Source: an uncultured Roseibium sp.
GTDB lineage: Bacteria > Pseudomonadota > Alphaproteobacteria > Rhizobiales > Stappiaceae
Direction of reading: 5' to 3'
Length of the DNA stretch: 64,000 nt
NCBI RefSeq assembly: GCF_947494555.1
Contig: NZ_CANLVF010000006.1
Span: forward strand, 413,374-477,373
The notes below the pieces were generated by a model, which saw only the letters and a list, made by a program, of their open reading frames with translations, was not told the origin of the DNA and did not search any database. Positions 8,087 through 16,178 of this stretch are shown in pieces. The translations under genes and the position numbers were made by a program. The first letter of the stretch is position 1. Every line of letters begins with the position of its first letter.

Positions 8087-9058
8087 CTATTTGCTCGAAA
8101 GCGCCAGCCGGCGAACATAGTTGTTGGCGAGAACAGCCGCCGCAAGCAGAAGACCAAGGAACAACTGGATCCAGTCCGTGTTCCAGCCGGTGTAGAAGAT
8201 GCCGCTGGATATGACACCGAACAACGCCGTGCCCAGAACGATGCCGGTGACACTGCCATAGCCGCCGGTCAGGAGAACGCCGCCGATAACAACGACAATC
8301 GGTGCCTGGAACACGAAGCCCATGCCGTAGGTCGCGTTACCTGAATTCCATTGGACGCCTTGAAGAATCCCGACCAGCGCGGCGGCAAGTCCGGTCGCGA
8401 TGAACAGACTGATCTTGACCCGCTGCACCGGAACACCTGCCCCCCGGGCCGCGTCCAGATTTCCACCTGTCGCATAGATCCAGTTACCGAAGACGCTGCG
8501 GCTCAAAACCCGGTAACCGATATATGCAACGAGAAGCCACCAGAGGATGGAGATATTGGCCTGGCCCCAACGCGCCGCAAAAACAAACTTTGCGCTGTCG
8601 GAAGCCACTATCGAACTTGATGTGACATTGGCGATCAGGCGCGAGACGCCCATTGTTGCGCCGATCACGATGAAATTTGTTGCCAGGGTTACGATGAATG
8701 ACGGCAGTTTGGTCTTGACGACTGCGAGGCCGTTGGCGAGCCCGATCAGAGCTCCTACCGCCAGTGCCAGCAACACCATCGGCCAGATCGGCAAATCGTA
8801 TTGGTTGGTTCCAAGCGCCAGGATCATCGACGCGGCCCCGACAGTCGACCCGATCGACAGGTCAAACTCACCCGAAATCATCAAGAGGCCCACCGGAATC
8901 GCAACAATTCCCAATTCGGCAGCCAGATTGAGCCATCCGGCCGTGCCATTCACGGACACGAACCCCGTTCCGGGCGTTGCGAGAGCAAAAAATAGGTAGG
9001 TGATGAGAAACGCTGCGAAAGCCCCCGCCTCGGGCCGCTTCATGAAATTCCTGAGCAC
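8087..9058 (-). CDS. Sugar ABC transporter permease (FrcC/RbsC-like)
   Basis: A 323-residue inner-membrane permease with about ten hydrophobic segments. It has the CUT2 motifs GEFDLSIGSTVGAASMI and GNWIYATGGNLDAARGAGVP, the latter being the cytoplasmic coupling loop. GTG at 9058 has GGAG six bases upstream; an ATG five codons inside is less well placed. It is separated from the binding-protein gene by two strong hairpins that likely lower its expression relative to the binding protein. The ATPase gene starts nine bases after it. The substrate is probably a monosaccharide or polyol. Confidence 0.9.
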   Translation of the reverse strand: MLRNFMKRPEAGAFAAFLITYLFFALATPGTGFVSVNGTAGWLNLAAELGIVAIPVGLLMISGEFDLSIGSTVGAASMILALGTNQYDLPIWPMVLLALAVGALIGLANGLAVVKTKLPSFIVTLATNFIVIGATMGVSRLIANVTSSSIVASDSAKFVFAARWGQANISILWWLLVAYIGYRVLSRSVFGNWIYATGGNLDAARGAGVPVQRVKISLFIATGLAAALVGILQGVQWNSGNATYGMGFVFQAPIVVVIGGVLLTGGYGSVTGIVLGTALFGVISSGIFYTGWNTDWIQLFLGLLLAAAVLANNYVRRLALSSK

Positions 9059-9086
9059 ATCTTTCTCCAGGTGAGCTTCGTCTGAG

Positions 9087-9124
9087 GGCCCGAGCCGGGC
9101 CTTGCGGCGCCTAGGAGGCGCCGC
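9087..9124 (-). terminator. Tandem hairpins between binding-protein and permease genes (attenuator)
   Basis: Two perfect GC stems lie in tandem: GGCCCG/CGGGCC (9087-9101) and GCGGCGCC/GGCGCCGC (9104-9124). The second spans the binding protein's stop codon. There is no T-run, so they are better read as RNA-stabilising or partial-termination elements that raise binding-protein output. Confidence 0.55.
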
Positions 9125-10091
9125 GAACTCCTGCGTGTTCCTTGTTGACCTTCAGCGTTTCGTCCACGTTGGAGCTGTCGATCACCAATGGTCCGGTCTT
9201 GACATGTCCGATCGGATGCAGGCCGTAATTCAGGTACTGGTGGGCAATCTGGATGGACATGAAGCCTTGCAGATAAGGCTGCTGATCCATGGCAAAGGCG
9301 AGGTCTCCATTCTTGATGGCAAGGAGAGCTTCATTGGACAGGTCTGCCGTTCCGACCATGATCTCGCCCTTCCGTCCGACTTCGTCCACGGCACGCAAGG
9401 CCGACATTGCAGGAACCGCATTCAGCGTATAGATGCCGTCGATCTGTGGATTTGCCTGCAGGCTGCCCTTGATCGCCTGCGTCATCGCCTGCGGGTTGGT
9501 TGCATCTCCCGTCCCGATGGTCTGGTAGATGGTTTCCTTTCCGGCTTCCTTCATGGCAGCAACATAGCCATTGCACCGCTCTTCAACCGTCGGATTTCCC
9601 GGAACCTGGTTGAAGCACAGGCCCGTTGTGACGCCGGCGTCCGCCTGGATCTGACCTGCCTTGTAGCCCATCTGATAAGGGTCTTCGCCAACAAAGCCGA
9701 TCGATCCGTTGCCTTCCCAAAGGGTCTGGCCGGAATTGTGAATGAGGACGGGAATACCGGCGGCGGTCGCCTCCTTGATCAACGGATCCATGCCGTCGGG
9801 AAAGAACTCGCCGACGAGCAGCATTTTGGGCTCGCGGCTGATCGCTTGCTGCAGCAGTCTGGGGTAGTCGCTCGTCATGTTCGACGTGTCCGTGACCGCA
9901 ATATACTGGTAGTCGACGTCGAAAATTTCGGCGGCGTCGTCAAAGCCCTTTTTCACCGCGGCAAAAAACGGCCAGGACAACGGACCGCTCACGACCAGTA
10001 TCGGCCCTTCGTCGTTGGACACTGCAGGTGACGCAACGCCGAGGCCGATTGTGACAGCGGCAGCTGCCAGGACTGATTTGAAAAGTTTCAT
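9111..10091 (-). CDS. Sugar ABC transporter substrate-binding protein (CUT2, RbsB-like)
   Basis: A 326-residue periplasmic binding protein. It has a Sec signal (KLFKSVLAAAAVTIGLGVAS), then ILVVSGPLSWPFFAAVKKGF, the standard first strand-helix of RbsB-type proteins. ATAAGIPVLIHNSG is the hinge-region strand and NPQAMTQAIKGSLQANPQID is family-typical. ATG at 10091 has GGGAGGA upstream. It is the promoter-proximal gene of the sugar operon and is divergent from the SGNH hydrolase, with an AT-rich inverted repeat between them. The neighbouring esterase and ROK regulator suggest an acylated or amino sugar as ligand. This is an inference. Confidence 0.88.
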   Translation of the reverse strand: MKLFKSVLAAAAVTIGLGVASPAVSNDEGPILVVSGPLSWPFFAAVKKGFDDAAEIFDVDYQYIAVTDTSNMTSDYPRLLQQAISREPKMLLVGEFFPDGMDPLIKEATAAGIPVLIHNSGQTLWEGNGSIGFVGEDPYQMGYKAGQIQADAGVTTGLCFNQVPGNPTVEERCNGYVAAMKEAGKETIYQTIGTGDATNPQAMTQAIKGSLQANPQIDGIYTLNAVPAMSALRAVDEVGRKGEIMVGTADLSNEALLAIKNGDLAFAMDQQPYLQGFMSIQIAHQYLNYGLHPIGHVKTGPLVIDSSNVDETLKVNKEHAGVRGAS

Positions 10092-10185
10092 CTGATCCTC
10101 CCGTGATCCGACGACACAGACAAGGCGAATTTTGACCGCATCCGTGCGCCTGTTCATCATGATGAGCATGGAAATTACTCTTGTG

Positions 10186-10216
10186 TCAATAATTATTCAC
10201 GATGAATTACTATTGA
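10186..10216. promoter_or_regulatory. AT-rich inverted repeat, candidate operator for the ROK regulator
   Basis: TCAATAATTATT (10186-10197) faces AATTACTATTGA (10205-10216) across seven bases, with ten of twelve positions complementary. It lies in the divergent promoter of the sugar operon and the SGNH hydrolase. The length and AT-richness suit ROK/NagC-type operators. Confidence 0.5.
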
Positions 10217-10308
10217 CCAATTGAAGATCCGCTTCTAGGCTGGATTCCGTTGGCACTCACGATTTGACTGCCTATCTTATTGAAAATAAATAAACCTTTG
10301 GAGGCGGT

Positions 10309-10953
10309 ATGCGATCGGTGTTGTGCTATGGAGATTCCAACACGTATGGACAAACCACCGCCAGCAAACCGGATGACCGATACCCGCATGACGTTCGGTG
10401 GCCTGGTGTGCTGAGAGGTCTTATCGGCAACGAATGGCTTGTGATCGAAGAAGGCCTGAGCGGAAGAACCACCGTCAGCAACGACGAAATCGAAGGTCCG
10501 GAAAAGAATGGCCGGACCTATCTTCGGCCCTGCATCATGAGCCACAAACCGCTTGATCTGATCATCATCATGCTCGGAACCAACGATCTGAAAGTGCGTT
10601 TCAACAAAACCCCATGTGAAATCGCCATGGGCATCGGAGCACTTGTGACCGACATCAAGGCCATGCCCGCCGGCGTTGACGGCAAGATCCCCGAAATTCT
10701 GATTGTCGCGCCGCCGCCGACCGCTCTTGACCTGAAAGAATGGTCGGATGTGTTTCTGGGGGCTCAGGAAAAATCACGCGCACTGGCACGTGAATATGAA
10801 CGGATCGCCGAAGCCCACGAAGTGCATTTTTTCGATGCGGGTCTTGTTGTCAACTCCAGCGACGAGGACGGCTTTCATCTCGATGTCCAGGCTCACAAAG
10901 ACCTGGGTCACGCAATTGCCGAGGAGATCGCGGCCATTGGCTGGCCGAACTAA
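10309..10953 (+). CDS. SGNH/GDSL-family hydrolase (arylesterase-like)
   Basis: A 214-residue cytoplasmic esterase of the SGNH fold. Block I is CYGDSNTYG with the nucleophilic serine at about residue 10, block III is LGTNDLK, and block V is DGFHLD with the catalytic Asp and His. There is no signal peptide. ATG at 10309 follows GGAGG. The family hydrolyses short acyl esters, and rhizobial arylesterases are close in length and motif. It diverges from the sugar ABC operon and precedes the ROK regulator on the same strand, so a role in removing acetyl groups from the imported sugar is plausible. Confidence 0.88.
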   Translation: MRSVLCYGDSNTYGQTTASKPDDRYPHDVRWPGVLRGLIGNEWLVIEEGLSGRTTVSNDEIEGPEKNGRTYLRPCIMSHKPLDLIIIMLGTNDLKVRFNKTPCEIAMGIGALVTDIKAMPAGVDGKIPEILIVAPPPTALDLKEWSDVFLGAQEKSRALAREYERIAEAHEVHFFDAGLVVNSSDEDGFHLDVQAHKDLGHAIAEEIAAIGWPN

Positions 10954-11100
10954 ACTGACTAAACCGTGGGAAGAAAAGGCCGGACGCGAAAAACGCATCC
11001 CGTTCCAGATACCCAAACGTGATACGCCATAGGGCGAAGTCACGCCTCGAACCCGAGGTGCGTTTCGCGAGTTCTGATTTCAAAGCTGGAGGCCGTACTT

Positions 11101-12177
11101 TTGCCGGATATGCGTTTTGCCCCGCCACCAACCGTTCGTGTCGCAGAACATCCGGGTGGCATGAACCAGGTTCTGGCGCGCAGCTTCAATGAACGTTTGA
11201 TCATGTCCCTTCTCCTGCAGCACGACGGCATGACACGGCTTCAGCTCGGTCAGGAAAGCGGGTTGTCCGCACAGACGATCTCCGTCATTGTCAGGGCACT
11301 TGAGCGCGACAACCTGGTCAGCAAGGGCGAAGCGGTCCGGGGTCGGATCGGGCCTCCAACCACACCCATCAGCTTGAATCCCAATGGCGCGTTTTCGATC
11401 GGACTGCATGTCGATCGTCACGCAATCGAGGCGACAATCATCAACTTCGTGGGGTCACCCGTCGCTCAAAAGCGAAACACCCTCACCACCTTCAACGTCC
11501 AGAATGTGCGTGATGCGCTGATTGGAATGGTGGACATGCTTCTCGGTGAATTGACGGCCACGCAGAAAGCCCTCGTCGCCGGAATCGGGCTTACATTCCC
11601 CCAGCGTTTTGAAGCTGAAGAGGAACAGGAACAAGCCGTCCTGACTTTCGACTTTGAACAGGACCTGCGCGCGCATTCCGGCCTGGAAGTCGTCATCCAA
11701 GACGATGTGACTGCCGCCGCCAGCGCCGAAACACTCTATGGCCAAGCCAAGCGTATGGACGATCTGCTCTTTTGCTACGCCTCCAAAGATCTTAAGCCGC
11801 GGCTTATCCTTGGAGGCCGGATCTATACTGGTTCAAAACCTCAAATTCCAATCTGCGACTGTCAGACTTGGGCGCTTACGGCCCAGAACTTGGAAAATGT
11901 CGTGACGCAGGACGATCTGGGTATCCAGCGCTGGATCAAACAGGTTGTCTCAAAGGCCGCCGATCTTGTGCAGGATCTCGCAACGTTCGCAAGCGTTCCG
12001 GAAATGATCCTGTCGGCTCCGGTTCCAACGGCTGTCATGGATGAACTGGTATCGCGTATCCGCACGGAGATCTCGGCTGACCTGTCGGTGACAGGGAGCC
12101 GGTTTGGACCTAACGCTCTCGCAATCGGCGCCGCGATCATGCCCATTCAAACGCGCTTTACTGCGAATACTCTTTAG
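11101..12177 (+). CDS. ROK-family transcriptional regulator lacking the canonical zinc motif
   Basis: A 358-residue regulator with an N-terminal winged helix of about 75 residues (TRLQLGQESGLSAQTISVIV) and a ROK (NagC/XylR-like) sensor domain from about residue 95. The sensor begins GLHVDRHAIEATIINFVG and continues with VVIQDDVTAAASAETLYG. The ROK zinc signature CxCGxxGC is not visible; only ICDCQTW occurs in that region, so sugar or zinc binding may be altered. TTG at 11101 has GGAGG eight bases upstream, and ATG at 11110 is the alternative. It likely represses the sugar ABC operon and the esterase through the inverted repeat at 10186. Confidence 0.85.
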   Translation: MPDMRFAPPPTVRVAEHPGGMNQVLARSFNERLIMSLLLQHDGMTRLQLGQESGLSAQTISVIVRALERDNLVSKGEAVRGRIGPPTTPISLNPNGAFSIGLHVDRHAIEATIINFVGSPVAQKRNTLTTFNVQNVRDALIGMVDMLLGELTATQKALVAGIGLTFPQRFEAEEEQEQAVLTFDFEQDLRAHSGLEVVIQDDVTAAASAETLYGQAKRMDDLLFCYASKDLKPRLILGGRIYTGSKPQIPICDCQTWALTAQNLENVVTQDDLGIQRWIKQVVSKAADLVQDLATFASVPEMILSAPVPTAVMDELVSRIRTEISADLSVTGSRFGPNALAIGAAIMPIQTRFTANTL

Positions 12178-12250
12178 AGCCTGTGACGTGAAGGCGTAAA
12201 AATACCGATCACGCATTGCCTCTGCCACTAACTCAGGTCTTGCGTCAGGG

Positions 12251-12275
12251 CGCTGTTGGAAGTCTCACAACAGCG
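12251..12275 (+). other. Hairpin downstream of the ROK gene
   Basis: A perfect 8-bp stem, CGCTGTTG/CAACAGCG, with a nine-base loop and no T-run. It may protect the 3' end of the ROK transcript. Confidence 0.4.
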
Positions 12276-12318
12276 ACTATCAGCACTTAGTCTCGTAAAA
12301 TTGACGACGTCTCAAATC

Positions 12319-12372
12319 AAATAGCCCGGCGCGAGGCCGGGTTGTTTTATGGGTTGCGGGAGCCCGATCACA
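12319..12372. repeat. Composite repeat: terminator plus tRNA-like 3' tail (copy 2)
   Basis: The terminator CCCGGC (12325-12330) / GCCGGG (12336-12341) with TTGTTTT is followed by ATGGGTTGCGGGAGCCCGAT. On the minus strand this reads GGGCTCCCGCAACC and then the hairpin. It again lies between convergent genes, the ROK regulator and the GlcG-like protein. The hairpin bases are identical to those in the second unit of the array at 29.8 kb. Confidence 0.7.
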
Positions 12373-12454
12373 CCGACTTGTGCTTTCAGAGCATTCCTGG
12401 CTGGCAAGCCTGACGCTTGGGCGGCCTGACCGTTCGCGCCAGCTTGGGCGGTGA

Positions 12455-12880
12455 TCAGCCTCCGTCTGCTGTAAATCCGGCGGCCTCAATTGCTGCGATT
12501 GCGCAGGTTTCGTCATTGTCGGACGAGTCACCGGTTATTCCTACTGCCCCGAGGACCTGGCCGTCCTCTTTAATCAAAACGCCACCGGGAACCGGCACCA
12601 GCGATCCTTCGGCAATGCTGTTCATTGCCTGGATAAAATAGGGCTGTGACTTTGCCCGTTCAAACAGGGCGCGCGAGCCGAGCCCCATGCCGATCGCCCC
12701 CCGCGCCTTGCCCTGCGCAATGTCCGGACGCAGATTGCTGGTGCCATCTTCGCGGGCCAGCGCCATCAAAAATCCTCCGCTGTCAAGAACAGCTACCGTA
12801 ATGGGCTTCATCCCATGGACGCGCCGCCAGTCCAAAGCGGCCGAGACAATTTTCTGCGCTGTATCCAAAGCAAGTTTCAC
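12455..12880 (-). CDS. GlcG/HbpS-like protein (DUF336 family)
   Basis: A 141-residue single-domain protein of the GlcG/HbpS (COG3193) family. The hallmarks are AVLDSGGFLMALAREDG, the segment DIAQGKARGAIGMG, PVPGGVLIKEDGQVLGAVGITG and a C-terminal helix. Members accompany glycolate oxidase (glcDEFG) operons or bind haem; a catalytic role is not established for GlcG. It follows the CoA-transferase gene after about 40 bp and is the last gene of this minus-strand run. Its presence next to a glyoxylate-type aminotransferase and an FAD/Fe-S dehydrogenase supports a 2-hydroxyacid pathway here. Confidence 0.85.
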   Translation of the reverse strand: MKLALDTAQKIVSAALDWRRVHGMKPITVAVLDSGGFLMALAREDGTSNLRPDIAQGKARGAIGMGLGSRALFERAKSQPYFIQAMNSIAEGSLVPVPGGVLIKEDGQVLGAVGITGDSSDNDETCAIAAIEAAGFTADGG

Positions 12881-12922
12881 TCCGACCCCCGATCTACATG
12901 TTCATCTTGGCCTATGGGCGGC

Positions 12923-14128
12923 CTACGCCGCTATGACCGCTCCGCTTGCTATCAGGCTCGCGACCGTTTCCTGATCATACCCAACCTGTTCCAACACCTC
13001 TCGGCTATGTTGTCCCAACACCGGCGCGGCTTTGGCAACTCTGGCAGGTGTTTTGCTGAATTTGACCGGGTGTCCAATGGTTTTGACATTGCCCGCGATG
13101 GCGTGCTTCGTCTCCACGATCATATCACGCGCGACCGCCTGAGGGTCCTCGTGCATTTCCAGAATGCCCAGGACCGGACCGGCTGGAAGCGCCGCTGCTT
13201 CCATCTTGGCCAACCAGTTGGCGGTCGTGTCCCGCCGCAGTTTTTCATTCAGGATTTCGACGAGCGCAGGCAGGTTTTGCATCCGCGCCAGGTTCGACGC
13301 AAACCTCGGGTCGGCATCAAGCTCAGGCGTTTCAATGACATCCAGCAGACGGAGCCAGTTGCGCTGGTTCGCGGCACCAACGTTGATCCAGCCGTCGCTG
13401 GTCGCGAAGGCCTGGTAAGGCGCATTGAGCGGATGCGCGGAGCCAAGCGGTTGAGGATTTTCACCGGTGGAAAAAGCGATCGCCGATTGCCAGTATGTTT
13501 GCACGATCGCGGCCTCAAAAAGCGACGTGTCAACTTTTTGACCGCGGCCGGTCTTCAACGCATTTGCGTAAGCCGCGCTCACACCCATGGCCGCCAGAAT
13601 ACCGGCATTGATGTCTGATATCGGTGCGGCCACTTTGACCGGCGGACGCCCCGGTCCCTCGCCGGTGATCGACATCAGGCCGGCCATGCCCTGGGCAATC
13701 AAGTCGAAACCGCCGCGCTCCGCGTAGGGGCCGCTGCGCCCAAACCCGGAGATTTCGCAATAGATCAGGCGCGGGTTGATTGCCGCCAGATCGTCATAGC
13801 CAAGACCCAGTCGCTCCATTGTGCCCAAGCGATAGTTTTCTATCACGACATCCGCATCTGACAGGAGCTTGTGCAATACGTCTCGTGCCGACGGGTCCTT
13901 GAGGTTCAGCGCTATGCCCCGCTTGTTGCGGTTCATCATCATGTAGGCCGCGGATTCGCCTTCAATCTCGGGGGGGACGAACCGGCGGGAATCGTCGCCT
14001 TGCGGCTTTTCCACCTTAATGACATCCGCGCCCATGTCCGCCAGCATCAGGCCACACACCGGACCCGCCATGATATGCGCAAGCTCGATGACCTTCATAC
14101 CGGTCAAGGGGCCGGTGGCGTTCGTCAT
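12923..14128 (-). CDS. Family III CoA-transferase (CaiB/BaiF)
   Basis: A 401-residue CoA-transferase of the formyl-CoA/carnitine type. Motifs include VIELAHIMAGPVCGLMLADM, GADVIKVEKPQGDDSR and the active-site region RGGFDLIAQGMAGLMSITG, whose aspartate forms the acyl anhydride in characterised members. The ATG at 14128 overlaps the stop of the crotonase gene by four bases; the longer frame is discarded. It presumably activates a carboxylic acid imported by the TRAP system, using succinyl-CoA or another acyl-CoA. Pairing with a crotonase suggests an acyl-CoA hydration, isomerisation or hydrolysis step next. The substrate is unknown. Confidence 0.9.
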   Translation of the reverse strand: MTNATGPLTGMKVIELAHIMAGPVCGLMLADMGADVIKVEKPQGDDSRRFVPPEIEGESAAYMMMNRNKRGIALNLKDPSARDVLHKLLSDADVVIENYRLGTMERLGLGYDDLAAINPRLIYCEISGFGRSGPYAERGGFDLIAQGMAGLMSITGEGPGRPPVKVAAPISDINAGILAAMGVSAAYANALKTGRGQKVDTSLFEAAIVQTYWQSAIAFSTGENPQPLGSAHPLNAPYQAFATSDGWINVGAANQRNWLRLLDVIETPELDADPRFASNLARMQNLPALVEILNEKLRRDTTANWLAKMEAAALPAGPVLGILEMHEDPQAVARDMIVETKHAIAGNVKTIGHPVKFSKTPARVAKAAPVLGQHSREVLEQVGYDQETVASLIASGAVIAA

Positions 14129-14901
14129 TTCCCGGTCCACTTTGGTCTGGATTTGCTCAGGAATGCATCGATACCGATGTGGAAATCGTCGCTGGTGTAA
14201 CACATCGCGATCAGGTCATCGTCTTCCACCGCAATCGCGGCACGCCGGCGACGCATGGCCTCTTTTGTGGAACGCAAGGTCAGGGGTGCCATAGTGCCGA
14301 CCAACTGTGCCAGTTCCCTGGCGCGCACCATCAGGGACGCCTCATCCAGGAGAACCTCACTCACCAGGCCTATCGCCTGGGCTTCTTCAGCCAGGATCAG
14401 CCGCGCAGTGAAGATGATTTCGCGAACACGGCCTGCTCCCATCAGATCCGACAGGCGGGCAAGGTTGTCGCTGGCAAGGCAGTTTCCCAAGGTGCGTGCG
14501 ATGGGAAACCCGAACTTGAGGCTGGCTGAGGTAATACGCAGATCACACGCCGCCGCGATCGCGGCCCCGCCGCCTGTGCAAGCCCCATTGATCGCTGCGA
14601 TCGTCGGTACCGGACAACGTTCCAGGTCGTCCAGCACCTGTGCGATCCGGGCTTCGTAGTCCAGCGCGTCCTGCGCAGTCTTGAAATCGCGGAACTGGCT
14701 CATATCGGTGCCGGCCGCGAACGCCTTTCCACCCTTGCCGGAAAGAACGATGGCCCGGACCGATCCGTCGGTTGGCAGCGACGTGCAGAGATTTGCGAGC
14801 CCGTCGTACATCGCAAATGTGAGCGCATTGCGCGACTGCGGGCGATTGAACGCCACCCACAAGACGCCTTCTTCCAGATGTTGCGTAAGCTCTTCGGTCA
14901 T
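14125..14901 (-). CDS. Enoyl-CoA hydratase/isomerase-family protein with altered active site
   Basis: A 258-residue crotonase-fold protein. The oxyanion-hole segments are present (KAFAAGTDMSQF and NGACTGGGAAIAAACDLRI), as is the family stretch LAEEAQAIGLVSEVL. The two catalytic glutamates of enoyl-CoA hydratase are not found: where FGxPE is expected the protein reads FGFPIARTLGNCLASDN. It may therefore be an isomerase, hydrolase or decarboxylase of the superfamily instead of a hydratase. Both ends overlap neighbours by four bases (TRAP large permease upstream, CoA-transferase downstream), which ties it to the same transcript and pathway. Confidence 0.85.
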   Translation of the reverse strand: MTEELTQHLEEGVLWVAFNRPQSRNALTFAMYDGLANLCTSLPTDGSVRAIVLSGKGGKAFAAGTDMSQFRDFKTAQDALDYEARIAQVLDDLERCPVPTIAAINGACTGGGAAIAAACDLRITSASLKFGFPIARTLGNCLASDNLARLSDLMGAGRVREIIFTARLILAEEAQAIGLVSEVLLDEASLMVRARELAQLVGTMAPLTLRSTKEAMRRRRAAIAVEDDDLIAMCYTSDDFHIGIDAFLSKSRPKWTGK

Positions 14902-16178
14902 CGGTAGAAGTACTCAACGAGGAACATCGGCACCGCCGGTACGTAAGTGCAGAGCATCAGCACCGCCAGCAGGACCGCGACAAAGAAGATATTCACTTTC
15001 GACACGGCCCAGATGTTCGCCCGCGCCACAGAGCAGGACGTGATCAGAACGGAGGCGACCGGCGGTGTCTGTTGACCAATCGCCAGGTTCAGGGTGACGA
15101 CGAGACCAAAATGCACGGGATCGATGCCCGCAGCGGAGATCAATGGGATCACAATCGGGACAACCAGAATGATCGCGGCCGCCGAATGCAGAAAGAACCC
15201 GATGATCAGAAAAAAGAAGTTCAGGATCAGCAAGATCGCCCATTGCTGAGCGGTCACGGACAAGATCGCTTCCGCCAGTTGCTGAGGGATCTGCGCACGG
15301 GTTAGGAAACCGCCCATCAGAACCGATGCGGCGACCAAAAGCATGACCACGGCGGTTTGTATGCCGCCATCGAGCATCGCTCGGCGCAAATGTGCCAGGT
15401 TCAAATTGCGATACCAGGCAGAGACGACAAGCGCAGCAAGAACGGCCAACCCTGCGGCTTCTGTTGCGGTGACAAACCCGCCGAATATCCCGCCCAGGAT
15501 GATCACCGGCAACGCAAAAGCGGGCAATGCGTCCTTGAACGTCTCGCGTACGCGCGGCAGATTGAACGCCTCTTCTACCGGATAGTCATAGCGTTTCGCA
15601 AAAGCATAGGCGACGCCCATCAACCCGGCAGCACCCAGGAGCCCCGGCACAACGCCGGCCACAAACAATTGCTCGACCGAGGTGTTGGCCGAAGCCGCAT
15701 AAAGGATCATGGGGATCGAAGGCGGGATGATAATCGCCAGCGAGGCAGAGGACGAGGTGACAGCGGCGGAAAACTCCTTCGAGTAGCCGCGCTTTTTCAT
15801 TTGCGGGATCAGAATCGAGCCCATTGCAGCGACGTCCGCTACAGCCGATCCCGAAATCTCCGCGAAGAACAGCGACACGCCAATGTTGACCATCGCCAGA
15901 CCGCCGCGGATGAACCCGATGATGGCGGACACAAAGTTGATCAGCCGATCCGTGATCCCGCCCGCGTTCATGATGGCACCGGCCAACACAAACATCGGAA
16001 TCGCAATCAACGAAAACTTGGTGGATCCGTCATACATGTCCAAGGCAATCGTGACCAAACTGCCTGTGCCCTCGACCGCCAGGAGGCCGATCACGCCGCA
16101 CATGGCCAGCGCAACCGCAATTGGCACATTGATGCAGATCATCGCCAGCAGTGCGCAGAAGATCGCAGCCATCAACAT
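14898..16178 (-). CDS. TRAP transporter large permease (DctM-like)
   Basis: A 426-residue inner-membrane protein with about twelve transmembrane segments, the normal size for DctM. Family motifs include IPMFVLAGAIMNAGGITDRLI, SGSAVADVAAMGSILIPQM and PPSIPMILYAASANTSVEQLF. It forms the sodium-driven transport channel with the small permease, whose stop codon shares one base with this gene's start. It is followed by the crotonase with a four-base overlap. The C4-dicarboxylate family imports dicarboxylates, keto acids, sialic acid and other carboxylates, so the substrate is a carboxylate by inference. Confidence 0.93.
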   Translation of the reverse strand: MLMAAIFCALLAMICINVPIAVALAMCGVIGLLAVEGTGSLVTIALDMYDGSTKFSLIAIPMFVLAGAIMNAGGITDRLINFVSAIIGFIRGGLAMVNIGVSLFFAEISGSAVADVAAMGSILIPQMKKRGYSKEFSAAVTSSSASLAIIIPPSIPMILYAASANTSVEQLFVAGVVPGLLGAAGLMGVAYAFAKRYDYPVEEAFNLPRVRETFKDALPAFALPVIILGGIFGGFVTATEAAGLAVLAALVVSAWYRNLNLAHLRRAMLDGGIQTAVVMLLVAASVLMGGFLTRAQIPQQLAEAILSVTAQQWAILLILNFFFLIIGFFLHSAAAIILVVPIVIPLISAAGIDPVHFGLVVTLNLAIGQQTPPVASVLITSCSVARANIWAVSKVNIFFVAVLLAVLMLCTYVPAVPMFLVEYFYR

